Source: an uncultured Eubacteriales bacterium (GTDB taxonomy: Bacteria; Bacillota; Clostridia; Oscillospirales; Acutalibacteraceae). From it: 13,500 bases of DNA. Below are positions 1 to 6,798 of this stretch, piece by piece. Numbering within the stretch: the first letter of the stretch is position 1; each line of letters opens with the position of its first letter. The notes beneath the pieces are model-generated. The model searched no databases and was not told the origin of the DNA. It saw only the letters and a program-made list of their open reading frames with translations. The position numbers and the translations under genes are program-made. Location: positions 1 to 13,500 of the forward strand of contig OMRJ01000191.1 in NCBI GenBank assembly GCA_900313475.1, in the 5' to 3' direction.

Positions 1-554
1 AGAGCACCGCCGATAAACTGAATTTCTTTTTGAATAAGATAACCGACTGCCGAGGGAAGATAATCCGCAACACCGGCAGTGGACGAATGTGCTCTGTGAC
101 AGGAGCCGAAAGCATCGTTAACATAGAGATCCGCAAGAGAAGCGAATTTCTTTGAAAGCTCGGGGTCGTTCTTTGTTTCGCCGGGCTCAAAGCGAACGTT
201 CTCAAGAAGAAGAACCTCGCCGTCCTTAAGAGAAGCCGCAAGCTCGTGAGCGCTCTCACCGACAACATCCTTAGCAAGCTTCACTTCCATGCCGAGGTGC
301 TTTGAAAGGCACTCCGCAACGGGAGCCATGGAAAACTGCGGATCGACAACACCCTTGGGTCTGCCGAGGTGAGAGCAAAGGATAACCTTTGCGCCGTGGT
401 CGATAAGATAACGGATAGTGGGGAGAGACGCAACGACTCTCTTATCGCTTGTGATAACGCCGTCTTCGATCTTTACGTTGAAATCGCAGCGCACCAGCAC
501 TCTTTTACCCTTTACGTCAAGATCTTCAACGGTCTTTTTGTTAAGTGTGCTCAT
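1..554 (-). CDS. pgk: Phosphoglycerate kinase, N-terminal part (3' end outside window)
   Basis: Cytosolic glycolytic enzyme that transfers the acyl phosphate of 1,3-bisphosphoglycerate to ADP, giving 3-phosphoglycerate and ATP. About 184 codons are present, nearly half of the usual ~395, and the frame runs off the left edge. The N-terminal substrate-binding domain is clear: VRCDFNVK at residues 21-28, the basic-patch loop SHLGRPKG at 61-68, LLLENVRFEPGE at about 115-126, and VNDAFGSCHRAHSS at 145-158. The start is ATG at 554, with AGGAG (566-570) about 11 bases upstream. It has its own promoter (653-681), so it begins a transcription unit. Any downstream glycolytic partners would lie beyond position 1. 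The family assignment is essentially certain. Confidence 0.97.
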   Translation of the reverse strand, partial: MSTLNKKTVEDLDVKGKRVLVRCDFNVKIEDGVITSDKRVVASLPTIRYLIDHGAKVILCSHLGRPKGVVDPQFSMAPVAECLSKHLGMEVKLAKDVVGESAHELAASLKDGEVLLLENVRFEPGETKNDPELSKKFASLADLYVNDAFGSCHRAHSSTAGVADYLPSAVGYLIQKEIQFIGGA

Positions 555-599
555 TGGAAAAATTACTCCTTTTATATAAATTGAATTTTGCACTTTCTG

Positions 600-615
600 C
601 GGGGCAACCGCCCCG
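600..615 (-). other. GC-rich hairpin in the pgk leader
   Basis: A perfect 6-bp stem (CGGGGC/GCCCCG) with a 4-base loop lies between the predicted pgk transcription start (about 646) and the ribosome binding site. No U-run follows in the direction of pgk transcription, so it is not a normal intrinsic terminator. It could stabilise the mRNA or pause the polymerase. The stem is seen in the sequence; any role is inference. Confidence 0.5.
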
Positions 616-652
616 AACGAATCAAGCAAAAAAAATTCCGCACTTGTTTAAT

Positions 653-681
653 ATTGTATTACATTGATAAGAATTTATCAA
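653..681 (-). promoter_or_regulatory. pgk promoter (TTGATA-17-TACAAT)
   Basis: On the minus strand a -35 TTGATA (681-676) and a -10 TACAAT (658-653) are separated by exactly 17 bases in an AT-rich stretch. The predicted start near 646 leaves a leader of about 90 bases before pgk. It is one of the best sigma-A-like matches in the window. The -35 box is part of an inverted repeat, which suggests repression at this promoter. Confidence 0.75.
664..681. promoter_or_regulatory. Palindromic operator candidate, Rex-like, over the pgk -35 box
   Basis: TTGATAAGAATTTATCAA is a perfect inverted repeat with 7-base arms and a 4-base spacer. The clostridial Rex consensus is usually given as TTGTTAA-N4-TTAACAA, so this site matches 12 of 14 defined positions with a symmetric change in each arm. 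Rex senses the NADH/NAD+ ratio and represses fermentation and some glycolytic genes in Firmicutes. The palindrome covers the -35 box, where a bound repressor would block polymerase. The regulator's identity is inference. Confidence 0.5.
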
Positions 682-830
682 GTGTTTTTTATATTACGGC
701 GCAATATTTACCGAACATAAAACAGAATATTGTCAAACCTGAGGAATTTTGCATACCGTAAAAGACACTGAAAAATCGCAGTATGTTAATTTTGGAGTTG
801 ATTTTTATTCTTTCTCCGATTCTTTCGGTG

Positions 831-1436
831 TCAATTGCTCCAGAACATGTAGCCGCTTATGAGCACGGCACGTACGGGTGCCGCATCCACACCGGCAATC
901 TTCACGGGCGGGGCAATAAGGAAATATCTGTCCGGTTTCACATTGTTCAGATTGAGATTTTCGAGCACCGCAACACCGTCACCGAGCAGAGCACGGTGAG
1001 GTGAGGTCTGGTCCTCGCTGCCGCCGATACTCATGCTGTCGGTGCCGATGAGCTTAAAGCCGAGATATGCGGCTTCCTCCGCGCCTGTTTTGTCAAAATA
1101 AGCCGTGCCGCCCGATCGCAGAAGCAGTCTTTCGGCACCGCGCGGGAAATGCTCGTCCGCATACTGCCCCGTTATTCTTCCGGGAGGAACGTCTATAACG
1201 GTGCACTCACCGATGTAACGCTCCAGCTCAGCCGCTCCTATGGAGCTGCCTCCGTTTATGAAATGGAGAGGGGCATCGGCATGCGTGCCGCAGTGCAGCG
1301 TAGCCGATATACGTGCCATGTTGCACCCGTCTCCGTTTGCAATGGCACTGAATATGCTCACTTCGGGACGCGGATCGCCCGGATAAAGCTCCGAGGTCAG
1401 AAGATCTTTTGAAATGTCGATTATTTCAAATCCCAT
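831..1436 (-). CDS. Cyclase family protein, kynurenine formamidase (KynB)-like metallohydrolase
   Basis: A 201-residue protein of the cyclase family (Pfam PF04199), which includes metal-dependent kynurenine formamidases and related amide hydrolases. The hallmark HCGTHADAPLHF motif at residues 48-59 supplies likely metal ligands H48, H52 and D54 and catalytic H58. H147 in SPHRALL and E159 in VLENL match the later conserved positions, and YPGDP at 18-22 is the usual N-terminal motif. The start is ATG at 1436 with GGAGGAG 9 bases upstream; an in-frame TTG at 1445 abuts that site and is unlikely to be used. It is the last gene of the hydrolase/ABC operon, 24 bases after the permease. No tryptophan-degradation genes are nearby, so the substrate is unknown. 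No clear terminator follows it. Confidence 0.85.
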   Translation of the reverse strand: MGFEIIDISKDLLTSELYPGDPRPEVSIFSAIANGDGCNMARISATLHCGTHADAPLHFINGGSSIGAAELERYIGECTVIDVPPGRITGQYADEHFPRGAERLLLRSGGTAYFDKTGAEEAAYLGFKLIGTDSMSIGGSEDQTSPHRALLGDGVAVLENLNLNNVKPDRYFLIAPPVKIAGVDAAPVRAVLISGYMFWSN

Positions 1437-1445
1437 GCCGCGCAA

Positions 1446-1452
1446 CTCCTCC
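1446..1452 (-). promoter_or_regulatory. Ribosome binding site fixing the cyclase-family start
   Basis: GGAGGAG on the minus strand directly abuts a possible TTG start at 1445 but lies 9 bases before the ATG at 1436. The normal spacing selects the ATG. Confidence 0.8.
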
Positions 1453-1460
1453 GTTTCTTT

Positions 1461-2360
1461 TTATTCGGCGTTAACCTTTCTGTCTATAAGGAACGATGTT
1501 ACAAGGAACACCACCACAGTCATGATAACGGTGCAGTAGAGATTTGTTATCGAATATGCTCCGAAGCCCATTTTCCACGCCGCCTGCACTTCATTCTCGG
1601 AGAGCGTGAAAGTAAACGCAGTATCGGAAACAACGATGTATATCTTAACAAGCTTTGTTACAAGACTTGCAAATGTCTGTGTTATAAATGTTCCGGCGAA
1701 GAAATAGAGCACCGCACCGAGCTTGCCGAGCTTTTCAAACGGACGGCAGTGCGCGAGGGTAATTGCAAAAAAGACAAGAAGAACAAATTCACAGGCTCTG
1801 ACGCCGCCGTCAAAAGCATACATTGTGACAATATAACCGATGACCTTAAAGGAAGGCGTGGTTATTCCCGCCGATTCACAAAGCTGCTTTACCATTTCGG
1901 TTGCTATCTGATAAATAGAACTGTATGCGGCGTCGCCCTCAACTATCGACATGGAGTGACGGAAAATGTACATTGCACTGCCGCTCGCCGCAAGACAAAA
2001 AACAAGGTAGCTCAAAATAACCCAGAAAGCACCGGAAAGCCACTTTGCAAAGAGAAGCGACGATCCTCTGACGGGCAGAGAGAGGGTAAGATGTCCCTCA
2101 ATGCCGTACATGCTGCGCTTGAAATCGCTGAAAACGGCAACAAGCGTCATCACGATACCGATCGCAGCTGCAATGCAGAGCGCAGCCGACGAAATACATT
2201 TTATCGCAAGTCCGAGTCCGACGCCCGTGTCTCCCCATTTTGTCCAGTCGACAAGAAGCAGAATAAGCATTATAACGGTAATAATGCCTTCGGCGATATA
2301 AATATTGTAAATTCCCGCTGCGTTTGATTTAAACGCGTTTTTAGTCAACTTCCCAAGCAT
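1461..2360 (-). CDS. ABC transporter permease, ABC-2-like membrane subunit
   Basis: A 299-residue integral membrane protein and membrane partner of the ATPase encoded just upstream. About six hydrophobic segments are visible: roughly residues 19-37, 54-78, 108-132, 172-200, 214-245 and 270-292. The cytoplasmic stretch YGIEGHLTLSLPVRGSSLLFAKW (84-106) resembles the GYLTLTLPV..K region common in Firmicute ABC-2-type permeases. The frame stays open upstream to 2489, but the 43 extra residues are hydrophilic, lie inside the ATPase gene and lack conserved features. ATG at 2360 has AAGGAGG (2370-2376) 9 bases upstream. The start overlaps the ATPase 3' end by 20 bases, implying translational coupling. 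The substrate is not evident; export of a lipid, peptide or antibiotic is typical for such pairs. Confidence 0.85.
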   Translation of the reverse strand: MLGKLTKNAFKSNAAGIYNIYIAEGIITVIMLILLLVDWTKWGDTGVGLGLAIKCISSAALCIAAAIGIVMTLVAVFSDFKRSMYGIEGHLTLSLPVRGSSLLFAKWLSGAFWVILSYLVFCLAASGSAMYIFRHSMSIVEGDAAYSSIYQIATEMVKQLCESAGITTPSFKVIGYIVTMYAFDGGVRACEFVLLVFFAITLAHCRPFEKLGKLGAVLYFFAGTFITQTFASLVTKLVKIYIVVSDTAFTFTLSENEVQAAWKMGFGAYSITNLYCTVIMTVVVFLVTSFLIDRKVNAE

Positions 2361-3168
2361 CGCCGATGACCTCCTTGAATATCTCCTCCACCGATTTGCC
2401 GGTGGAACGCAGTGTATCAATGCCCGTGTTAACGAGCACGGAACCGTGACCGAGCATAAGAACGTGATCAAAGCTGTGTTCGAGGTCATTCACGAGGTGC
2501 GTTGAAATAACGACCGTTGCGTTTTCCTTGTAGTTTGACATGATTATGTCGAGAATGACCGCACGTGCTGCGGGATCGACGCCGCCGAGCGGTTCGTCAA
2601 GCAGGTAAATATCCGCCGCACGGCTCATAACCATGAGCAGCTGCAATTTTTCCTGCATGCCCTTGCTCATCGTCTTGATGCGCTGATTGAGATCAAGCCC
2701 GAATTTTGCGGCAAACTCTATTGCCTTAACTTTATCGAAATCCGCAAAAAAGTCCGCAAAATAATTTATACAATCAACGGTGCGGAATCTTTCCGGAAAA
2801 TATGTGCGGTCGGGCAAATAGGCAAGATGAGCCTTTGATCCGATGCCGATGGGGCGTCCGCCGATCTTAATGTTTCCGGTATAGTCGTGAATAACACCTG
2901 CGAGAATTTTCATGAGCGTTGACTTGCCGCAGCCGTTGGGTCCGAGCAGACCGACTATTTTTCCGCGCGGGATATCAAACGAAATGTTATTGAGCACAAC
3001 ATGTCCGTCGTAATCCTTTGTCAGATCTCTGACCTTAAATGCGTATTTGTCGCCCTGTGAAACGGCGGAAGCCGCAGTTTTTTCGGAGGGCGTTTCCCCG
3101 CGCGGTGCGGCGGGACTGTTTTCAAGTGGATCGGGTGAATATGTTCCCGAACCGAAATCCTTTGCCAT
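2341..3168 (-). CDS. ABC transporter ATP-binding protein
   Basis: A 275-residue ATPase that would power the adjacent permease at the inner face of the membrane. The domain runs from about residue 44. It has Walker A GPNGCGKST (76-84), a signature-like SKGMQ (168-172) in place of LSGGQ, Walker B IYLLDEP (187-193), the D-loop GGVDP (195-199) and the H-loop STH (222-224). The Q-loop position reads AYLPD, with Asp where Gln is usual, as in some BcrA/YtrB-like exporters. Residues 1-43 form a Ser/Pro/Glu/Ala-rich extension that looks disordered. The start is supported by AAGGAG (3177-3182), 8 bases before the ATG, and there is no other in-frame Met before residue 86. It lies 26 bases after the hydrolase gene and overlaps the permease by 20 bases. 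Confidence 0.92.
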   Translation of the reverse strand: MAKDFGSGTYSPDPLENSPAAPRGETPSEKTAASAVSQGDKYAFKVRDLTKDYDGHVVLNNISFDIPRGKIVGLLGPNGCGKSTLMKILAGVIHDYTGNIKIGGRPIGIGSKAHLAYLPDRTYFPERFRTVDCINYFADFFADFDKVKAIEFAAKFGLDLNQRIKTMSKGMQEKLQLLMVMSRAADIYLLDEPLGGVDPAARAVILDIIMSNYKENATVVISTHLVNDLEHSFDHVLMLGHGSVLVNTGIDTLRSTGKSVEEIFKEVIGDAWEVD

Positions 3169-3194
3169 ATCGGATTCTCCTTTTGTACGGTGAA

Positions 3195-4502
3195 TTATTT
3201 TGTGTAATTAAAGCGCGGCAGCTCACTCATCGAATGAACATCCGTGAAGCTTTCATCGGACAGCACCTTAAGCGCAAGAAACAGTGCCGTTTTGTTGTCG
3301 GCAATCGCGTCGTGCTGCTGTTCGCGGAAAAACCATGTTGTTTCGGGAAACAGCGCGGTCGAGGCGTCGATATCGTGCTCAGGCGAAACATATTCGCTGC
3401 CCGAGCCGGTTTTTTCAAGCTGTCCGCCGAGCGGGGCAAATGTCGCTCCGAGAGAAGTCGATGCCGAGTGTATTATACCGTCGGACGAAACGCCGCCGTG
3501 CACCGATACGGGCAGAAGCGGAAGCCCGCAGCCTACAGCGGCAAAGAACCGCGTTCCGGCGCTTTCTCTCTCTTTAAGAATATCATAAACACGGCTTTGC
3601 GCGGCGTGAAATCTGTCTGTTTTCGCACGCAGCTCCGCATATTTTTCAGCAGACAGATATCTGTCGCGAAGCGAAATATAATTTTCGGGCGGCATAACGC
3701 TCCATATGGACGGACATTTGACAAGCACCGTTCTTCGCATTGCGTCAATTGCCGAATAAAACATTTTTTCGGGCAGCTTTTTCGGCAGCAGCTTTATTGC
3801 CTTTCCGAGCAGCTCGGCAGTTTTTCGGTCGGCAAGCATCGATATGAGATCAAAGGCACCCGCCGGATTGAGATTTCCCGACATCAGGTCTTCAAGCAGC
3901 AGCGAACCTTTGACAGCAGCAACAAAATACATCACTCTGTGAACGTCGTTTTTCGCTCCGAATGCGTCGAAATAAGCGGTCGCAAGCGCTCCGCCCATGC
4001 TTACCGGGACGAAATTTACCTTTTCGGCACCCGTCTCGCGTTTGACCGCACAAACGAACCTGTCAAGCTCCTCTGCGGTTTTATACGGTTCGCCGAAGGA
4101 ATTATATGCAAAAAAGTAAAGATTATGTTCGCCTATGACATCGCCAAGCTCTTTCAAAGGCACCATTTTGTATATGTACCGTTTTTCGTCGGCGCTGCAC
4201 CCTGCAAGCGAATAAGGATAACCCACCACGCGCAGCGGATGTTTCGGAGTTCCGTCGTTTTTGCATTCAAGCGGCGCGAGCATTTCCTCTATGCAATTCG
4301 TTATTGTAGCCGTCAGTTCTGCATCTTTCCTTAAAACAACCGACTTTATAAAAGGTTTTTTTATTTTTTTAAGCAACTTATCGGTGTCGATATCAAGCGG
4401 CCATGCGCTTTTTATCCTGTTTCCCGCACCGTCGGTAAGCTCTGTCTTAGACTGCCCTATTCCGGGCAGGATAATACAGGGATAAAATTCGTTATTCGTC
4501 AT
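3195..4502 (-). CDS. LCAT-like alpha/beta hydrolase (lipase/acyltransferase fold)
   Basis: A 435-residue protein with features of alpha/beta-hydrolase lipases resembling lecithin:cholesterol acyltransferase. It opens with a beta strand and oxyanion-type loop, CIILPGIGQSKTEL (residues 9-22). The nucleophile elbow is PVSMGG with S168. SDGIIHSAS supplies a likely catalytic Asp (D341), and H397 in REQQHDAI is a candidate catalytic His; these last two are inferred from order and spacing. No signal peptide or membrane segment is visible, so it is probably cytosolic. ATG at 4502 is preferred over ATG at 4523 because GAGG (4507-4510) precedes it, although the 4-base spacing is tight. The promoter at 4533-4561 would leave almost no leader for the longer form. 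It is first in an operon with an ABC exporter and a cyclase-family enzyme. The substrate is unknown. Confidence 0.72.
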   Translation of the reverse strand: MTNNEFYPCIILPGIGQSKTELTDGAGNRIKSAWPLDIDTDKLLKKIKKPFIKSVVLRKDAELTATITNCIEEMLAPLECKNDGTPKHPLRVVGYPYSLAGCSADEKRYIYKMVPLKELGDVIGEHNLYFFAYNSFGEPYKTAEELDRFVCAVKRETGAEKVNFVPVSMGGALATAYFDAFGAKNDVHRVMYFVAAVKGSLLLEDLMSGNLNPAGAFDLISMLADRKTAELLGKAIKLLPKKLPEKMFYSAIDAMRRTVLVKCPSIWSVMPPENYISLRDRYLSAEKYAELRAKTDRFHAAQSRVYDILKERESAGTRFFAAVGCGLPLLPVSVHGGVSSDGIIHSASTSLGATFAPLGGQLEKTGSGSEYVSPEHDIDASTALFPETTWFFREQQHDAIADNKTALFLALKVLSDESFTDVHSMSELPRFNYTK

Positions 4503-4532
4503 AAAACCTCTCTCATACTCCATATTTAGTCT

Positions 4533-4561
4533 ATATTATCATATAATTACAAAAAATACAA
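4533..4561 (-). promoter_or_regulatory. Promoter of the hydrolase-ABC-cyclase operon (TTGTAT-17-TAATAT)
   Basis: Minus-strand -35 TTGTAT (4561-4556) and -10 TAATAT (4538-4533) with 17-base spacing lie immediately after the terminator of the upstream operon. The predicted start near 4526 is about 24 bases before the ATG at 4502. Confidence 0.6.
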
Positions 4562-4571
4562 TATACGGAAC

Positions 4572-4609
4572 AAAAAAAACAGCGAACCGTGTATAAAACG
4601 TCGGTTCGC
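4572..4609 (-). terminator. Intrinsic terminator of the hflX-ydjC-apgM operon
   Basis: Stem GCGAACCG/CGGTTCGC (4609-4602 with 4589-4582) with a 12-base loop is followed, in the minus direction, by a run of eight T residues (4579-4572). It lies about 46 bases after the stop codon of the mutase gene. Confidence 0.88.
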
Positions 4610-4655
4610 CGCAGTACGGTTTATTACATCGACAAAATTCAAGTCAAAAACGGGC

Positions 4656-5867
4656 TCAGTCCTTGCCGAGGAAATGGCGCATAAGGCTCACCCCCGACGA
4701 AAAATAAACACCCGTTTCCTTTGCGGAATTTTCATTCACGCTTTCAACGCCCTGTTTCTCGTCGGCTTTGTGATATATCATAAACGGGACGGCATCGCGG
4801 GCGTGCGTCTTTGTCACTATCGGAGTGGGGTGATCGGGCAGTATCATAATTTTGTAGTCGCCGTGCTTTTCAAGCTCCGCAATAACCGCAGGCAGAACCT
4901 TTTCGTCGATAAGTTCTATCGAACGCACCTTGTTTTCGGGTTCGGCTCTGTGCCCGCACTCATCGGGAGCTTCAAAATGAAGATACACAAAATCGGAACC
5001 GTTTGCGAGCGCTGATGCGGCGCACCGTGCCTTTCCCTCAAAATTCGTATCTATGTAACCGGTAGCGCCTTCAACATCGGGAACATCCATTCCGGCGCAA
5101 AGACCTATTCCCTTAAGCAGGTCAACGGCAGAGATCACAGTGCCGTGAAGACCGTAGGTATCATAAAAAGTGCCGAGCTTCGGCTTTGTTCCCTCCCCCC
5201 AAAGCCAAATCGAATTGGCGGGGCGAAGCCCTTTTTCAACTCTCTCTTTATTCAACGGATGATTTGAAAGAACGTCATAGCTTTCGCGCATCATGCGGAT
5301 AAGCTCCTTGGCATTGTCGGAGGTCGAGAGATATTTGCCTATCACCCTGTCGGAAATGTCGTGCGGCGGCGTCATCGTGCCGAGATCCGTCGTGCCGTTG
5401 TGCCAAAGCAGGCAGTGACGATAGGCAACACCGGGGTAAAAAGCAAAAACGTCGTTTCCGAAGTGATCCTGAACGGCTTTTATTAGCACTGCGGCATCTG
5501 AGGTGGAGATATCTCCCGCCGAATAATCTATCATAATTTTGTCATCGTAGTTTTCCGCATCGGACAGTGTAACAAGATTGCAGCGCAGCGTGACATCGGT
5601 ATCGTTGAGCTTTACTCCGATGCTGACGGCTTCAAGCGGCGAGCGCCCCGTATAGCTGACGGTGGGATCAAATCCCAGTACGCTTAAATTTGCCACGTCG
5701 CTGCCGGGCTTAAGCGAATCGTCAACCGTTTTTACGAGTCCCACTTCGCCCTTTTTACCCATACCGTCAAAAACCGGCTTTTTTGCGACCTCCATCGGCG
5801 TTTTTCCGCCGAGCTGCGGAACGGGGTAATCCGCCATTCCGTCATAAAGAATTACTGCATATTTCAT
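4656..5867 (-). CDS. apgM: Archaeal-type cofactor-independent phosphoglycerate mutase / proposed homoserine kinase
   Basis: A 403-residue metalloenzyme of the alkaline phosphatase superfamily, of full length for the ApgM family. Family members interconvert 3- and 2-phosphoglycerate; a bacterial subgroup has been proposed from gene context to be a homoserine kinase. Visible metal and active-site positions are D9 in YDGM, the Ser-containing GSDVANLSVLG block (55-65, candidate nucleophile S62), D302 and H306 in APDECGH, D345-H346 in LPDHPTP, and H355 in KTHARDAVPF. The start at 5867 has GGAGG 9 bases upstream. It is last in the operon with hflX and the YdjC-like gene, 17 bases after the latter, and is followed by a strong terminator. 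No threonine-pathway gene is nearby, so context does not decide between the two functions. Confidence 0.88.
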   Translation of the reverse strand: MKYAVILYDGMADYPVPQLGGKTPMEVAKKPVFDGMGKKGEVGLVKTVDDSLKPGSDVANLSVLGFDPTVSYTGRSPLEAVSIGVKLNDTDVTLRCNLVTLSDAENYDDKIMIDYSAGDISTSDAAVLIKAVQDHFGNDVFAFYPGVAYRHCLLWHNGTTDLGTMTPPHDISDRVIGKYLSTSDNAKELIRMMRESYDVLSNHPLNKERVEKGLRPANSIWLWGEGTKPKLGTFYDTYGLHGTVISAVDLLKGIGLCAGMDVPDVEGATGYIDTNFEGKARCAASALANGSDFVYLHFEAPDECGHRAEPENKVRSIELIDEKVLPAVIAELEKHGDYKIMILPDHPTPIVTKTHARDAVPFMIYHKADEKQGVESVNENSAKETGVYFSSGVSLMRHFLGKD

Positions 5868-5884
5868 ATCTTACGTCCTCCGTT

Positions 5885-6784
5885 TCAGTCCGCGAATCTC
5901 ATCTTTTTCAGGTCGCGATAGTTTATAAGCCTTATTCCGATATCATCAATAAATTCAAGCGTTTTGGGATCGGAAAACAGCCTGTATTCCCACACGCGCC
6001 GCTCCCATGAGCCCGAAATCGCTTTCAGCTCGTCGCTCTCAACTGCGGGGTGAATATAGGTTTCGATGATACCGTCGGGAAATGCGCGGTACTTTTCAAA
6101 AATGTACTCACGGAAATTCCCGTAGCTCTGCGCCTGCGGACCGTTCCAGTCGCCGGGCATAAGATAATCGAGCACGGCGACGCCCGCCTGCTCCGCGCCC
6201 GCCTTAACTTTATCAAGCAGACCGAGCACCGTTTCCTTTGGAACGTGAATGCCGAGCATTGTGTTGGAAAACTGCTCGTCGGTAAATTTCGTGGGGAATC
6301 TGAACGGCATGCCGCCGTGCACAGCGCACTGCTTTATCGTAAGCTCAAGCAGCTCAAAGCGCCCCGTTTCAATGCCGTAAAGGCTGCCCATATGGTTGTC
6401 GAAATGCGACGGCTTGAACCCGAATTTTGCAAGCTTATCGTACTGCGCGCATATTTCCGCCTCAACCTCTGCAAGGTCGGCGTGCTTCTCAAAATCGTCC
6501 GATTCGTGCCACATAAAGCCCTCGCCGTCAATAAGAGAATCGACCTTTCCGTGTGATACCGGCGCCCAGCGGTAGTTCTTCCACTCGCTCGTGAGAGTGA
6601 GATGCAGACCTATTGCATATTCGGGATGGGCAGCTGCAAAACGCGCCGCCTCTACCGACCACGCGCACGGCGCCATTATCGTCGCACTTGTTATTCCGCC
6701 TTTTTTGAAAAGCTCCTCCACCGCGATATTCGAAGAATGACACATTCCGTAATCATCCGCGTTAATTATTAAATACCGTGACAT
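5885..6784 (-). CDS. ChbG/YdjC family carbohydrate deacetylase
   Basis: A 299-residue protein of the YdjC family (Pfam PF04794), metal-dependent deacetylases related to polysaccharide deacetylases; the characterised member ChbG removes acetyl groups from chitooligosaccharides. The family start NADDYG lies at residues 8-13, with D11 the likely catalytic/metal Asp. H61 in GLHLTLT, H127 and H131 in SHFDNHMG, and H245 in YIHP are the expected conserved histidines. ATG at 6784 is chosen because GGAGG (6792-6796) sits 7 bases upstream; the longer form would begin at TTG 6802 and contain this site. It lies 14 bases after hflX and 17 bases before the mutase gene. No chitobiose or other sugar genes are nearby, so the natural substrate is open. 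It is probably cytosolic, as no signal peptide is seen. Confidence 0.9.
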   Translation of the reverse strand: MSRYLIINADDYGMCHSSNIAVEELFKKGGITSATIMAPCAWSVEAARFAAAHPEYAIGLHLTLTSEWKNYRWAPVSHGKVDSLIDGEGFMWHESDDFEKHADLAEVEAEICAQYDKLAKFGFKPSHFDNHMGSLYGIETGRFELLELTIKQCAVHGGMPFRFPTKFTDEQFSNTMLGIHVPKETVLGLLDKVKAGAEQAGVAVLDYLMPGDWNGPQAQSYGNFREYIFEKYRAFPDGIIETYIHPAVESDELKAISGSWERRVWEYRLFSDPKTLEFIDDIGIRLINYRDLKKMRFAD

Positions 6785-6791
6785 TTTGTTA

Positions 6792-6796
6792 CCTCC
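6792..6796 (-). promoter_or_regulatory. Ribosome binding site deciding the YdjC-like start
   Basis: GGAGG on the minus strand lies 7 bases before ATG 6784 and immediately before the hflX stop codon in position. It would fall inside the coding region if the TTG at 6802 were the start, so the ATG is preferred. Confidence 0.8.
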
Positions 6797-6798
6797 GT

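Noticed and set aside
740..830. Terminator after the cyclase-family gene
   Set aside because: Only a 4-bp stem (CCGA/TCGG, about 815-827) is present just after the stop, with no U-run. Read-through into pgk cannot be excluded.
2361..2489. N-terminal extension of the ABC permease by 43 codons
   Set aside because: The extension lies inside the ATPase gene, has no family similarity, and a strong binding site precedes the ATG at 2360.
3039..4334. Long open frame on the plus strand (431 codons) opposite the hydrolase and ABC ATPase genes
   Set aside because: It lies antisense to two genes with clear motifs and ribosome binding sites. Its translation is Arg/Cys/Phe-rich with no recognisable domain, as expected for a frame mirrored from biased codons.
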